Shown here: one piece after another, positions 1 through 6,268 of the stretch
Position numbering within the stretch: position 1 is the stretch's first letter
How the letters are laid out: each line of letters opens with the position of its first letter
Origin: Saprospiraceae bacterium
Lineage (GTDB): Bacteria > Bacteroidota > Bacteroidia > Chitinophagales > Saprospiraceae
DNA length: 9,326 bases
Assembly (NCBI GenBank): GCA_023300255.1
Contig: JALZWC010001026.1
Coordinates: forward strand, 1 to 9,326
Direction: 5' to 3'
Notes under the pieces: model-generated
Database searches by the model: none
Seen by the model: the letters and a program-made list of their open reading frames with translations, nothing else
Told to the model about the DNA's origin: nothing
Made by a program: the position numbers and the translations under genes

Positions 1-1452
1 ATAGAAACAGGAACCTTAGAGACTATAAAAAAATACCAAGATCAAACGCCTATCGGTATTCAAGAAATGCTTCGAATAAAAGGATTTGGTCCTAAGAAAG
101 TATATGATGTGTGGAAGACTTTAGGAGCAGAGAGTGTTGGAGAATTACTCTATGCTTGTAATGAAAATCGACTAGTAGAGCTAAAGGGTTTTGGACAAAA
201 GACCCAAGAAGATCTTCGTAAAAAATTAGAATATTATCAGAAAAGTAAGCATCAATTTCATTATGCTTCTTTAGAAAAAGAGGCGATAGCTTTAGTAAAG
301 ACTATCAGCAAGAAATTACCCGATGCACAAGTTAGTTTAACTGGTGCCATCAGACGACTCAATCCTATCTTAGAGGCTATAGAAATATTAGTAGCTTCCG
401 ATCAATCAATTGATTCCTTATTTGAAACAGAAAAACTAGTCTTACAAAAAGAAGAGAAAGGGATCTATACGGCATTAAGCAAAACAGAAACACCTGTTAT
501 TCTTTATTCTTGTGGTTTAAAAGAATTTGGCTCAAAACTATTTTTAACAACTGCTACTGAAGATTTCAGAGATGCTTTTATTGCAAAAAGCCCTAAGACC
601 TCTTTTAAAAACATAGCGGTAGAGACCGATATTTTCGATAAGATAAAACTGCCTTACATCTATCCAGAATTAAGAGAATCTGCTACGAGCATTGAGCTAG
701 CAACAAAAGACGACTTACCTACCTTAATCGAAGAAAAAGATATAAAAGGAGTCCTTCATACGCATAGTACCTATAGCGATGGAATCGCTAGCTTAGCAGA
801 TATGGCAGCCGAAGCACAAAAATTAGGCTATGAATATTTAGGTATCACCGACCACTCCAAAGCTGCTTTTTATGCGAATGGATTAAAAGTAGATCGACTA
901 AAAAAACAGTGGGCCGAAGTAGATGCTTTAAATGCCAGTTATGATGGTTCTTTTAAAATATTTAAAGGAATAGAATCTGATATTTTATCTAGTGGATTAC
1001 TAGATTATGAAGAAGACATTTTAAAGCAGTTTGATTTTATTATTGCTTCTGTTCACACCAATCTAAAGATGGATAAAGCAAAAGCTACTAAGCGATTAAT
1101 AACGGCTATTGAAAATCCTTATACGACTATTTTAGGGCATCCTACTGGTCGATTGTTATTATCCAGAGAAGCGTACCCTATTGACCATAAGAAAGTGATT
1201 GATGCTTGTGCTGCTAATAAGGTGGTCATTGAATTAAATGCTAATCCATATCGTTTGGATATAGATTATACTTGGATACCTTATGCGATGGAGAAAGGGG
1301 TTCAGATTGCAATCAATCCTGATGCACATAGTAAGGAGGGCATTCAGGATATTCACTTTGGTGTGTTGGCAGCCAGGAAGGGGATGTTGACTAAGGCGGC
1401 TTGTTTGAATTGTTTGTCCTTAGTAGAATTTGAAAAGTATTTAGCCATTTAA
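1..1452 (+). CDS. PolX-type HhH/PHP protein, 5' end cut off by the window
   Basis: The reading frame is open from base 1 (IETGTLETIKKYQDQ...), so the first ATG at 67 is internal; 483 residues are visible and roughly 70-90 N-terminal residues are probably missing compared with bacterial PolX (about 570). Visible order: a helix-hairpin-helix stretch (IKGFGPKKV, LKGFGQKTQEDL; bases about 76-280), a nucleotidyltransferase-like region (about 320-680), then a PHP phosphoesterase domain (about 745-1440). The PHP metal motifs are all present: HTHSTYSDG (757), TDHS (847), GIESD (967), SVHT, GHPTGR (1135), NPDAHS (1315). PolX proteins of this build act in DNA repair, with the PHP domain giving Mn-dependent 3'-5' exonuclease or AP-endonuclease activity. 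The polymerase active site looks lost: the family pattern GSxRR...DID reads TGAIRR...EAIEI here. I therefore expect a nuclease rather than a polymerase. It ends convergent to the next gene, across an inverted repeat. Confidence 0.9.
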   Translation: METGTLETIKKYQDQTPIGIQEMLRIKGFGPKKVYDVWKTLGAESVGELLYACNENRLVELKGFGQKTQEDLRKKLEYYQKSKHQFHYASLEKEAIALVKTISKKLPDAQVSLTGAIRRLNPILEAIEILVASDQSIDSLFETEKLVLQKEEKGIYTALSKTETPVILYSCGLKEFGSKLFLTTATEDFRDAFIAKSPKTSFKNIAVETDIFDKIKLPYIYPELRESATSIELATKDDLPTLIEEKDIKGVLHTHSTYSDGIASLADMAAEAQKLGYEYLGITDHSKAAFYANGLKVDRLKKQWAEVDALNASYDGSFKIFKGIESDILSSGLLDYEEDILKQFDFIIASVHTNLKMDKAKATKRLITAIENPYTTILGHPTGRLLLSREAYPIDHKKVIDACAANKVVIELNANPYRLDIDYTWIPYAMEKGVQIAINPDAHSKEGIQDIHFGVLAARKGMLTKAACLNCLSLVEFEKYLAI

Positions 1453-1458
1453 TAAAAG

Positions 1459-1517
1459 GTAGCTTAGACCTCTGGTCTGAGTAGATTCGTCCTACTCAGA
1501 CCAGAGGTCTAAGCTAC
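1459..1517. terminator. Perfect 26-bp inverted repeat between convergent genes
   Basis: Bases 1459-1484 and 1492-1517 are exact reverse complements around a 7-base loop (ATTCGTC). Each arm also contains its own small palindrome, AGACC-TCT-GGTCT. The repeat begins 6 bases after the PolX stop and ends 37 bases from the stop of the opposing lipoprotein gene. On the minus strand the stem is followed by CTTTTATT, so it can serve as a terminator for the lipoprotein gene; on the plus strand no T-run follows. The length, perfect match and nested symmetry are more than a simple terminator needs, so it may be a copy of a dispersed palindromic repeat. Confidence 0.7.
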
Positions 1518-1554
1518 AGACAAAATATGTTCGTCATCAATAAGAAATAAACAA

Positions 1555-2355
1555 TTAAAAAGTTCGAACAGCTCGAACGAAAAGACTAGCATTTTTCCAA
1601 TCGTTTCCGCGACCCTCAGGAAAAGAAAAAAAGTGCTCGCCCCACGCAGCATCCGTGTAAAAATACTCGGTAGAACTCCAATATATATCAGACCTAAATC
1701 CTCCAAGATTAAGATTAACCCATTCATTTGCATCAGAACCAGATAAATTAATCCGCATCAAATGTAATTCTCCACGAGATGGCAAAAACCAATCATCTTT
1801 CCCATTTAGAATCAATTCAGCACATAATTTTGCTGCGATATTATCTTCATTGCAATTAGCTAAAATTGCATTCGTATTAGACATTCCATCTCCAACTCTA
1901 GCTCCTACCATTTCCTCTTTTTCTGGGTTAAGTGGAAAATCTCTTACATTATTTAAATCTACAATATCTATGTTAGGACACCCCCATCTTATTCTATCAT
2001 TCTGATCTTCAGTAACTAGGTCTTTTGCAGTTGCTACCATACCAGAGCCATTCGCCGTATTCAAGTAAAAGATTAAACCCCCTTCATACATCTTACCATA
2101 AAGGCTATCCAAAATAACATTGCCATCATATAATTCTTTTGGACTCTTGCCTCTGTTTAATAAGGCTTGCACTTTTGAATCATCGAAAACTTCACAGTTA
2201 GTTCCTAAAAAACCATCTAGACATAGACAAGTGCCGTTTTCACATGTACCACCATTTTGACAAATTTGATTATCGCATTCATCGATACACGATTGAGTAC
2301 TAATTACAGTACAAAAAGAAACTAGAAGTAATGTAGTTAGTTTTAATACTTTCAT
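1555..2355 (-). CDS. Predicted lipoprotein with EGF-like module and Lcl/DUF1566-type domain
   Basis: 266 residues. The N-terminus MKVLKLTTLLLVSFCTVIS is a hydrophobic signal, followed by a relaxed lipobox TQSC with C23 as the likely lipidated cysteine. Six cysteines then follow in EGF spacing (C27, C32, C38, C43, C45, C54), with CQNGGTCENGTCLC and GFLGTNC, giving one EGF-like module at 27-55. From about residue 89 (YEGGLIFYL) the protein matches the Lcl/DUF1566 type common in Bacteroidota surface proteins: RWGC, NTNAILANC, LCAELILNGKDDWFLPS, YWSSTEY and a terminal VRAVRTF. That domain is thought to be extracellular and possibly carbohydrate- or ligand-binding; the exact role here is unknown. 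Acidic residues just after C23 (IDE) could be a surface-export signal, which is an inference. The start is the only ATG before the signal peptide. No good -7 motif or Shine-Dalgarno sequence was seen upstream. It is a single gene, convergent to the PolX gene. Confidence 0.85.
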   Translation of the reverse strand: MKVLKLTTLLLVSFCTVISTQSCIDECDNQICQNGGTCENGTCLCLDGFLGTNCEVFDDSKVQALLNRGKSPKELYDGNVILDSLYGKMYEGGLIFYLNTANGSGMVATAKDLVTEDQNDRIRWGCPNIDIVDLNNVRDFPLNPEKEEMVGARVGDGMSNTNAILANCNEDNIAAKLCAELILNGKDDWFLPSRGELHLMRINLSGSDANEWVNLNLGGFRSDIYWSSTEYFYTDAAWGEHFFSFPEGRGNDWKNASLFVRAVRTF

Positions 2356-2415
2356 TATTAAGAGTTTATAATAGGATTTTTAGTATTAAAGTATTATCGG
2401 TTAATATTAGTGGAT

Positions 2416-2628
2416 CTACTTAAATACTAGGTCTTCAATTAAGTTAACTAAACAATGGAAAATTTTGTATTTCACTGATGACAAGTTACTTCTTCTAGTA
2501 GAAATAAAATGACCTAAAACTGAGACTGTCATTTCCTTGACATCTTTAATAAATCCTACTTGGAAATTGGGAAATGGCGGGTATAAGTACAGATAATCAG
2601 TAATTAATTTATCTTTGGAATTTTGAAA
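2416..2628 (-). other. Weak reverse-strand open frame, possible small gene or gene remnant
   Basis: This is the only structure I see in the roughly 300-base gap 2356-2651 besides a promoter motif. The minus strand is open for 70 codons before a TAG at 2416-2418, which is somewhat long for such AT-rich DNA. An ATG at 2532-2530 preceded by AAGGAA would give 38 residues beginning MTVSVLGHFISTRRSN and ending LVNLIEDLVFK. The upstream codons also read like protein (YPPFPNFQVGFIKDVKE), so a decayed longer gene is an alternative to a real small gene. I recognise no family, and chance cannot be excluded. Confidence 0.2.
2610..2617 (+). promoter_or_regulatory. Candidate -7 promoter motif for the DUF2188 gene
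   Basis: TATCTTTG matches the Bacteroidota -7 consensus TAnnTTTG exactly and would start transcription near 2622. No matching -33 TTG/TTTG is found at the usual distance. The placement just before the TTG at 2634 and the ATG at 2652 supports a translation start in that area. Confidence 0.4.
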
Positions 2629-2651
2629 CTACTTTGACTAAAAACTACTTC

Positions 2652-2939
2652 ATGGCTAACGCTTCTAATTTCTGGATGAATCTGGTTAAAAAGGTTCTTA
2701 AAGTAGTCCTTAAAAGCTACGGTGTCAGGACTACTCCACCTACGATGAATCAACATGTAGTCCCTCATCCTGATGGTTGGGCCGTAAAGGGAGAAGGGAA
2801 TGAAAAATACACTGCTATCTTTGACTTACAATCAGAAGCGATTGATCGAGCAAAAGACATTGCTTATAATTATGGTTCTTCTGTGGTTATTCATCGGAAG
2901 GATGGAACGATTCGAGATCGGATTAGTTATAAGCAGTAG
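2652..2939 (+). CDS. Small DUF2188 domain protein
   Basis: 95 residues from the ATG at 2652. Residues 32-95 are a clear DUF2188 domain: QHVVPHPDGWAVKGEGNEK, then FDLQSEAIDRAKDIAYN, then VVIHRKDGTIRDRISY. These small proteins are widespread in bacteria and their function is not known. The domain itself begins at an internal ATG (2745), where many family members start, so residues 1-31 are an unusual N-terminal extension; it contains a lysine-rich amphipathic segment, LVKKVLKVVLKSYG. An in-frame TTG at 2634 would add six residues. I chose 2652 because it is an ATG about 30 bases downstream of a good -7 motif, but 2745 cannot be excluded. No Shine-Dalgarno sequence marks any of the three starts. 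The gene stands alone, with a hairpin repeat cluster after its stop. Confidence 0.75.
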   Translation: MANASNFWMNLVKKVLKVVLKSYGVRTTPPTMNQHVVPHPDGWAVKGEGNEKYTAIFDLQSEAIDRAKDIAYNYGSSVVIHRKDGTIRDRISYKQ

Positions 2940-2962
2940 TTAGATATTCTCTTTACTATTTT

Positions 2963-3111
2963 CCTATGACTGTGTCATGGGTTACGTGATCTCCCATGAC
3001 TGCGTCATGGGTTACGTGATCTCCCACGACTGCGTCATGGGTTACAAGGTGTCTGTTCGTGTGGGACGTATCTTACTCTCGGCTTCCCACGACTGCGACA
3101 TGGGTTATACC
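2963..3111. repeat. REP-like tandem hairpin repeats, about 30-bp period
   Basis: Three units start at 2963, 2993 and 3023, exactly 30 bases apart, and a decayed fourth lies at 3086. The second unit holds a perfect 8-bp hairpin, CCCATGAC-TGC-GTCATGGG, followed by TTACGTGATCT. The first unit has a T.G wobble in the stem, the third one mismatch (A.C on plus, G.T on minus), and the fourth two mismatches. No T-run follows, so this is not a typical terminator. It fills most of the gap between the DUF2188 gene and the truC-like gene. It resembles repetitive extragenic palindromes and may affect mRNA 3'-end stability of the upstream gene. Confidence 0.8.
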
Positions 3112-3134
3112 AAAAACTTTCATAGCTTTACCGC

Positions 3135-3851
3135 ATGAATATAAGCTTACCATTTTCCATATTATATGAAGACGATCATTATATAGCGATTAATAAGCCA
3201 GCTGGTATTATGGTCCATAGAACTAGTATTACAGAAGATAAGGAGTTTATATTACAACTCTTACGAGATCAAATTCAATTAAAATTAAATCCGATACATC
3301 GATTAGATAGAGGCACTACAGGCGTATTAATATTTGCGAAAGGTGGAGAAGCGGCTAGTCTATTAGGAAAGCAATTCCAAAAACAGGTGGTAGGAAAGCA
3401 ATATTTGGCAATTATTAGAGGATTTATTGACGAGCCGACTTGGACAGTTGACTATCCATTGGCGAAGGAGATCTGGTTAGATAAAAAGGAAGCGATTACT
3501 CACTTTGAGCGATTGGGACAGGTAGAATTACCCGTAGCCATTGGCAGATATAAGACAGCCAGATATACTTTAGTAAAAGCAATGCCAGAAACAGGCAGGC
3601 GGCATCAAATTCGTAGGCATTTATCTCATCTTAGGCATCCTATTATTGGTGATAAAAGACATGGTGATGTGAAACATAATCGGTATTGGAAAGAGCAATT
3701 TGGAATCGGACAGATGTTATTACATGCACAAAGTTTACAGCTTACACATCCTTATGAAGAAAAGCGAATAACAATTGAAGCTCCCCTAGATAGTAAGTTT
3801 CAAGAAGCATTAAATTTATTAAAAATAACACTTAAAAATTTGGGCGGATAG
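3135..3851 (+). CDS. truC: TruC-like tRNA pseudouridine synthase (RluA family)
   Basis: 238 residues, a single catalytic domain of the RluA family without an S4 domain. Motif I is at 10-24 (ILYEDDHYIAINKPAG), the catalytic motif HRLDRGTTG at 55-63 places the nucleophile at D58, and the C-terminal motif ETGRRHQIRRHLSHLRHPIIGD is at 152-173 followed by RHGDVKHNRYW. The HGD..HNR tail after the GRRHQIRRH block is characteristic of TruC, which isomerises U65 in certain tRNAs; the length also fits TruC. Function by family is quite certain, substrate position less so. The start ATG at 3135 sits just before the conserved N-terminus, and no alternative is needed. No clear -7 motif was found (TAGCTTTA at 3123 is close to the consensus but too near the start codon). 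The gene ends within a hairpin and is convergent to katG. Confidence 0.9.
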   Translation: MNISLPFSILYEDDHYIAINKPAGIMVHRTSITEDKEFILQLLRDQIQLKLNPIHRLDRGTTGVLIFAKGGEAASLLGKQFQKQVVGKQYLAIIRGFIDEPTWTVDYPLAKEIWLDKKEAITHFERLGQVELPVAIGRYKTARYTLVKAMPETGRRHQIRRHLSHLRHPIIGDKRHGDVKHNRYWKEQFGIGQMLLHAQSLQLTHPYEEKRITIEAPLDSKFQEALNLLKITLKNLGG

Positions 3852-3869
3852 TTCTACTATCCGCCCAAA
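3839..3869. terminator. Hairpin overlapping the truC stop codon
   Basis: Bases 3839-3851 (TTTGGGCGGATAG) pair perfectly with 3857-3869 around a 5-base loop, a 13-bp GC-rich stem. The last codons and the TAG stop of the truC-like gene are the 5' arm. On the minus strand the stem is followed by TTTTTAAG, which fits an intrinsic terminator for the convergent katG transcript. On the plus strand AAAATAAAG follows, so termination of truC there would be weaker. Confidence 0.7.
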
Positions 3870-3885
3870 ATAAAGTCTAGATAAA

Positions 3886-3912
3886 TTCTGCGTTTTCTGC
3901 GCATTCTGCGTG
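3886..3912. repeat. Three tandem 9-bp TTCTGCG units
   Basis: TTCTGCG starts at 3886, 3895 and 3904, with two-base spacers TT, CA and TG. It lies between the convergent truC hairpin and the katG stop. Similar TCTGCG/TTTGCG runs occur in intergenic DNA of other bacteria, as I recall; no function is known to me. Confidence 0.6.
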
Positions 3913-3941
3913 CAAAAAATACAGAACATTCTCAAATAAAT

Positions 3942-6134
3942 TTATCCTATCCGACCTAAGTTCATCACCTTAGTCCATGCAGTAATAAAATCTGTAACAA
4001 ATTTTGCTTTTGCATCATCACAGGCATACACTTCTGCTATGCTTCTTAGCTCAGAATTAGATCCAAAAATTAAATCGACTCTAGTCGCACTCCACTTAAA
4101 ATCACCACTTCGTCTATCATGACCTTCGAAGATGTCTTCGCTTTCAGAAGCAGCCTTCCAAGTAGTTCCTAAGTCTAATAGATTGACAAAATAATCATTC
4201 GTTAAAGCGCCTTTTTCGGTAGTAAAAATACCATGCGGTTTTTTCTGATAATTGATATTAATCGCTCGAAGTCCACCCATCAATACCGTCATTTCAACGG
4301 ATGTCAAGGTCATCAACTGCGCTTTATCAACTAACAATTCTTCTGCGGAAACAGCATATTTAGTCTTTTGATAATTTCTAAAACCATCTGATACAGGTTC
4401 CAAATAAGCAAAAGATGCTGCATCTGTTTGTTCCGCCGAAGCATCTGTTCTACCTGGCGTAAAAGGAACGCTTACATCATAACCTGCTTTTTTCGCAGCT
4501 TCTTCGATTCCTACTGCTCCACCTAAGACAATTAAATCTGCAATGGACATCTCTTTTCCAGTATCATTTTGAATCTTCTCTAATGTGCTCAAGACCTTAG
4601 CCAATTGAGTTGGGTTATTGACTTCCCATCCTTTTTGTGGAGCTAAGCGAACACGTCCACCATTAGTACCTCCACGCATGTCTGATCCACGGTAAGTAGC
4701 AGCAGAAGCCCAAGCAGTAGCAACTAACTCAGAAGCAGACAATCCAGATTCTTTGATCTTAGTTTTCAAATTTGCAATATCATTTGCAGTAGCAACTGCT
4801 TTTGGAGCAGCTGGAACTGGATCTTGCCAAATTAAAACTTCAGCAGGAACTTCTGGACCTAAATATCTTTCTCTTGGTCCCATATCTCTATGAGTCAATT
4901 TGAACCAAGCACGAGCAAATACATCTGCAAACTCCTTAGGATTCTCATGGAATCTTTTTGAGATTGGTCCATAAATTGGATCCAGTCGAAGCGAAAGATC
5001 GGTAGTTAGCATCGTAGGTGCATGTGTAATATTCGGATCATGGGCATCAACAACAGTTCCTGCTCCACCCCCATTTTTTGGTTTCCACTGGTGGGCACCT
5101 GCTGGACTCTTTTTCAATTCCCATTCGAAATTGAATAGATTATCAAAGAAACCATTCCCCCATTTTGTAGGAGTTGTAGTCCATGCACCTTCCAATCCAC
5201 TGGAAATAGTGTGTACCCCTTTTCCACTTTCAAAGGTATTAGACCAACCCATACTTTGTTCCGCCATCGCAGCCGCTGCAGGTTCTCTACCTACATACTT
5301 ATCAGGATCAGCAGCACCATGCGTTTTACCAAAAGTGTGCCCACCTGCAATCAGCGCAACCGTCTCTTCGTCATTCATTGCCATACGAGCAAAAGTTTCT
5401 CTGATGTCTTTAGCCGCAGCCAATGGATCAGGATTACCATTCGGTCCTTCTGGATTCACATAAATTAAACCCATTTGTACAGCAGCCAATGGATTTTCTA
5501 ATTCTCTATCTCCTGTATATCTTTTATCCCCTAACCATTCTGTTTCTGATCCCCAATAGATATCCATCTCTGGTTCCCAAACATCTTCTCGTCCACCTCC
5601 AAAGCCAAAAGTTTCAAAGCCCATAGATTCTAAAGCGACGTTCCCTGTTAGAATCATCAAATCTGCCCAAGATATCTGCTTGCCATACTTTTTCTTAATT
5701 GGCCAAAGTAGTAAACGAGCCTTATCAAGGTTCACATTATCTGGCCAACTATTCAATGGGGCAAAACGTTGTGTTCCTGTACCTCCTCCACCTCTTCCAT
5801 CAGCCGTCCGATAGGTACCTGCACTATGCCAAGCCATCCGAACGAAGAAAGGGCCATAATGACCATAATCCGCAGGCCACCAATCTTGAGAATCTGTCAT
5901 CAACTCCGTTAGATCTTTCTTTAATGCCTTATAATCCAAGGCTTTAAATGCTTCTACGTAATTGAAATCTTCTTCCATCGGATTTGACAGGGAAGAATGT
6001 TGCCTAAGAATATTTAGGTTCAGTTGATTGGGCCACCAATCCCGATTGCTAGTGCCTTTTCCAGCGCCTTTGTTATTATTGGCTCCATGTCCAAAAGGAC
6101 ATTTAGCTTCTCCATTACTTTGATTATTTTCCAT
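3942..6134 (-). CDS. katG: Bifunctional catalase-peroxidase KatG
   Basis: 730 residues from the ATG at 6134-6132 (MENNQSNGEAKCPFGHG), a normal length for KatG; an in-frame upstream ATG at 6251 is rejected because it would cover both promoters and the operator. KatG is a heme enzyme that removes H2O2 by catalase and peroxidase reactions. All key residues are visible: distal R99, W102 and H103 (FVRMAWHSAGTYR), Y225 (MGLIYVNPEGPNG) and M251 (ETFARMAM), which with W102 form the Met-Tyr-Trp crosslink needed for catalase activity, proximal H266 (GGHTFGKTHG), and W318. S312 corresponds to Mycobacterium S315. The C-terminal second peroxidase-like half, without heme ligands, is complete to the stop. 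No signal peptide is present, so it is cytoplasmic. It is divergent from oxyR, with a shared operator-like dyad and its own -7 motif. Confidence 0.97.
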   Translation of the reverse strand: MENNQSNGEAKCPFGHGANNNKGAGKGTSNRDWWPNQLNLNILRQHSSLSNPMEEDFNYVEAFKALDYKALKKDLTELMTDSQDWWPADYGHYGPFFVRMAWHSAGTYRTADGRGGGGTGTQRFAPLNSWPDNVNLDKARLLLWPIKKKYGKQISWADLMILTGNVALESMGFETFGFGGGREDVWEPEMDIYWGSETEWLGDKRYTGDRELENPLAAVQMGLIYVNPEGPNGNPDPLAAAKDIRETFARMAMNDEETVALIAGGHTFGKTHGAADPDKYVGREPAAAAMAEQSMGWSNTFESGKGVHTISSGLEGAWTTTPTKWGNGFFDNLFNFEWELKKSPAGAHQWKPKNGGGAGTVVDAHDPNITHAPTMLTTDLSLRLDPIYGPISKRFHENPKEFADVFARAWFKLTHRDMGPRERYLGPEVPAEVLIWQDPVPAAPKAVATANDIANLKTKIKESGLSASELVATAWASAATYRGSDMRGGTNGGRVRLAPQKGWEVNNPTQLAKVLSTLEKIQNDTGKEMSIADLIVLGGAVGIEEAAKKAGYDVSVPFTPGRTDASAEQTDAASFAYLEPVSDGFRNYQKTKYAVSAEELLVDKAQLMTLTSVEMTVLMGGLRAININYQKKPHGIFTTEKGALTNDYFVNLLDLGTTWKAASESEDIFEGHDRRSGDFKWSATRVDLIFGSNSELRSIAEVYACDDAKAKFVTDFITAWTKVMNLGRIG

Positions 6135-6186
6135 AAAAAAATTTGAAGGATATTTTATAGCTCGAATTAATATGTTTTTAGAAGTC

Positions 6187-6194
6187 CAAAAGTA
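6187..6194 (-). promoter_or_regulatory. Candidate katG -7 promoter motif
   Basis: Read on the minus strand, TACTTTTG (6194 to 6187) matches TAnnTTTG exactly. A weak -33 element (TTTT, 6218-6215) lies 20 bases upstream. Transcription would start near 6182, leaving a leader of about 50 bases before the katG ATG. Confidence 0.5.
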
Positions 6195-6221
6195 CTTATC
6201 TATTTTCATTGATAAAAACGA

Positions 6222-6229
6222 TATATTTG
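6222..6229 (+). promoter_or_regulatory. Candidate oxyR -7 promoter motif
   Basis: TATATTTG matches TAnnTTTG exactly and lies 39 bases before the oxyR ATG. Transcription would start near 6234, directly beside the 6236-6254 dyad. No clear -33 element was found. Confidence 0.45.
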
Positions 6230-6235
6230 ATACCT

Positions 6236-6254
6236 TTATTGATATTATCAATAA
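6236..6254. promoter_or_regulatory. Candidate OxyR operator, perfect 19-bp dyad
   Basis: TTATTGATATTATCAATAA has two exact 9-bp arms around base 6245 and contains the LysR-type T-N11-A pattern inside ATTGATATTATCAAT. It begins just after the predicted oxyR start of transcription and is centred about 60-65 bp upstream of the predicted katG start. That is the classic placement for self-repression plus activation of the divergent target by a LysR-type protein. It does not match the four-part E. coli ATAG/CTAT spacing, so the OxyR assignment is an inference from context. Extra GATA words at 6211, 6220 and 6229 may belong to the same site. Confidence 0.55.
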
Positions 6255-6268
6255 TTAAGTATTCAACA

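Noticed and set aside
1509..1733. 74-codon minus-strand open frame overlapping the lipoprotein gene
   Set aside because: It is a shifted frame within the clear Lcl-domain coding sequence, with no family resemblance.
2537..2542. TTGACA as a sigma-70 -35 box
   Set aside because: No matching -10 at the right spacing, and the E. coli consensus is not expected to apply in Bacteroidota.
2963..3111. CRISPR array
   Set aside because: Units repeat every 30 bases with no unique spacers, and no cas genes are present; the palindromic units fit REP-like repeats better.
5131..5947. Several plus-strand open frames inside katG
   Set aside because: They are antisense shadows of a strongly conserved katG reading frame and resemble no protein family.
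6135..6251. N-terminal extension of katG by 39 codons to an ATG at 6251
   Set aside because: It would span both -7 motifs and part of the dyad. KatG homology begins at MENNQ, and the extra residues resemble no KatG N-terminus.
6209..6268. Longer oxyR start at 6209
   Set aside because: LysR proteins start within a few residues of the HTH (MTRSQIEYI). The extra codons overlap the promoter motif and operator.
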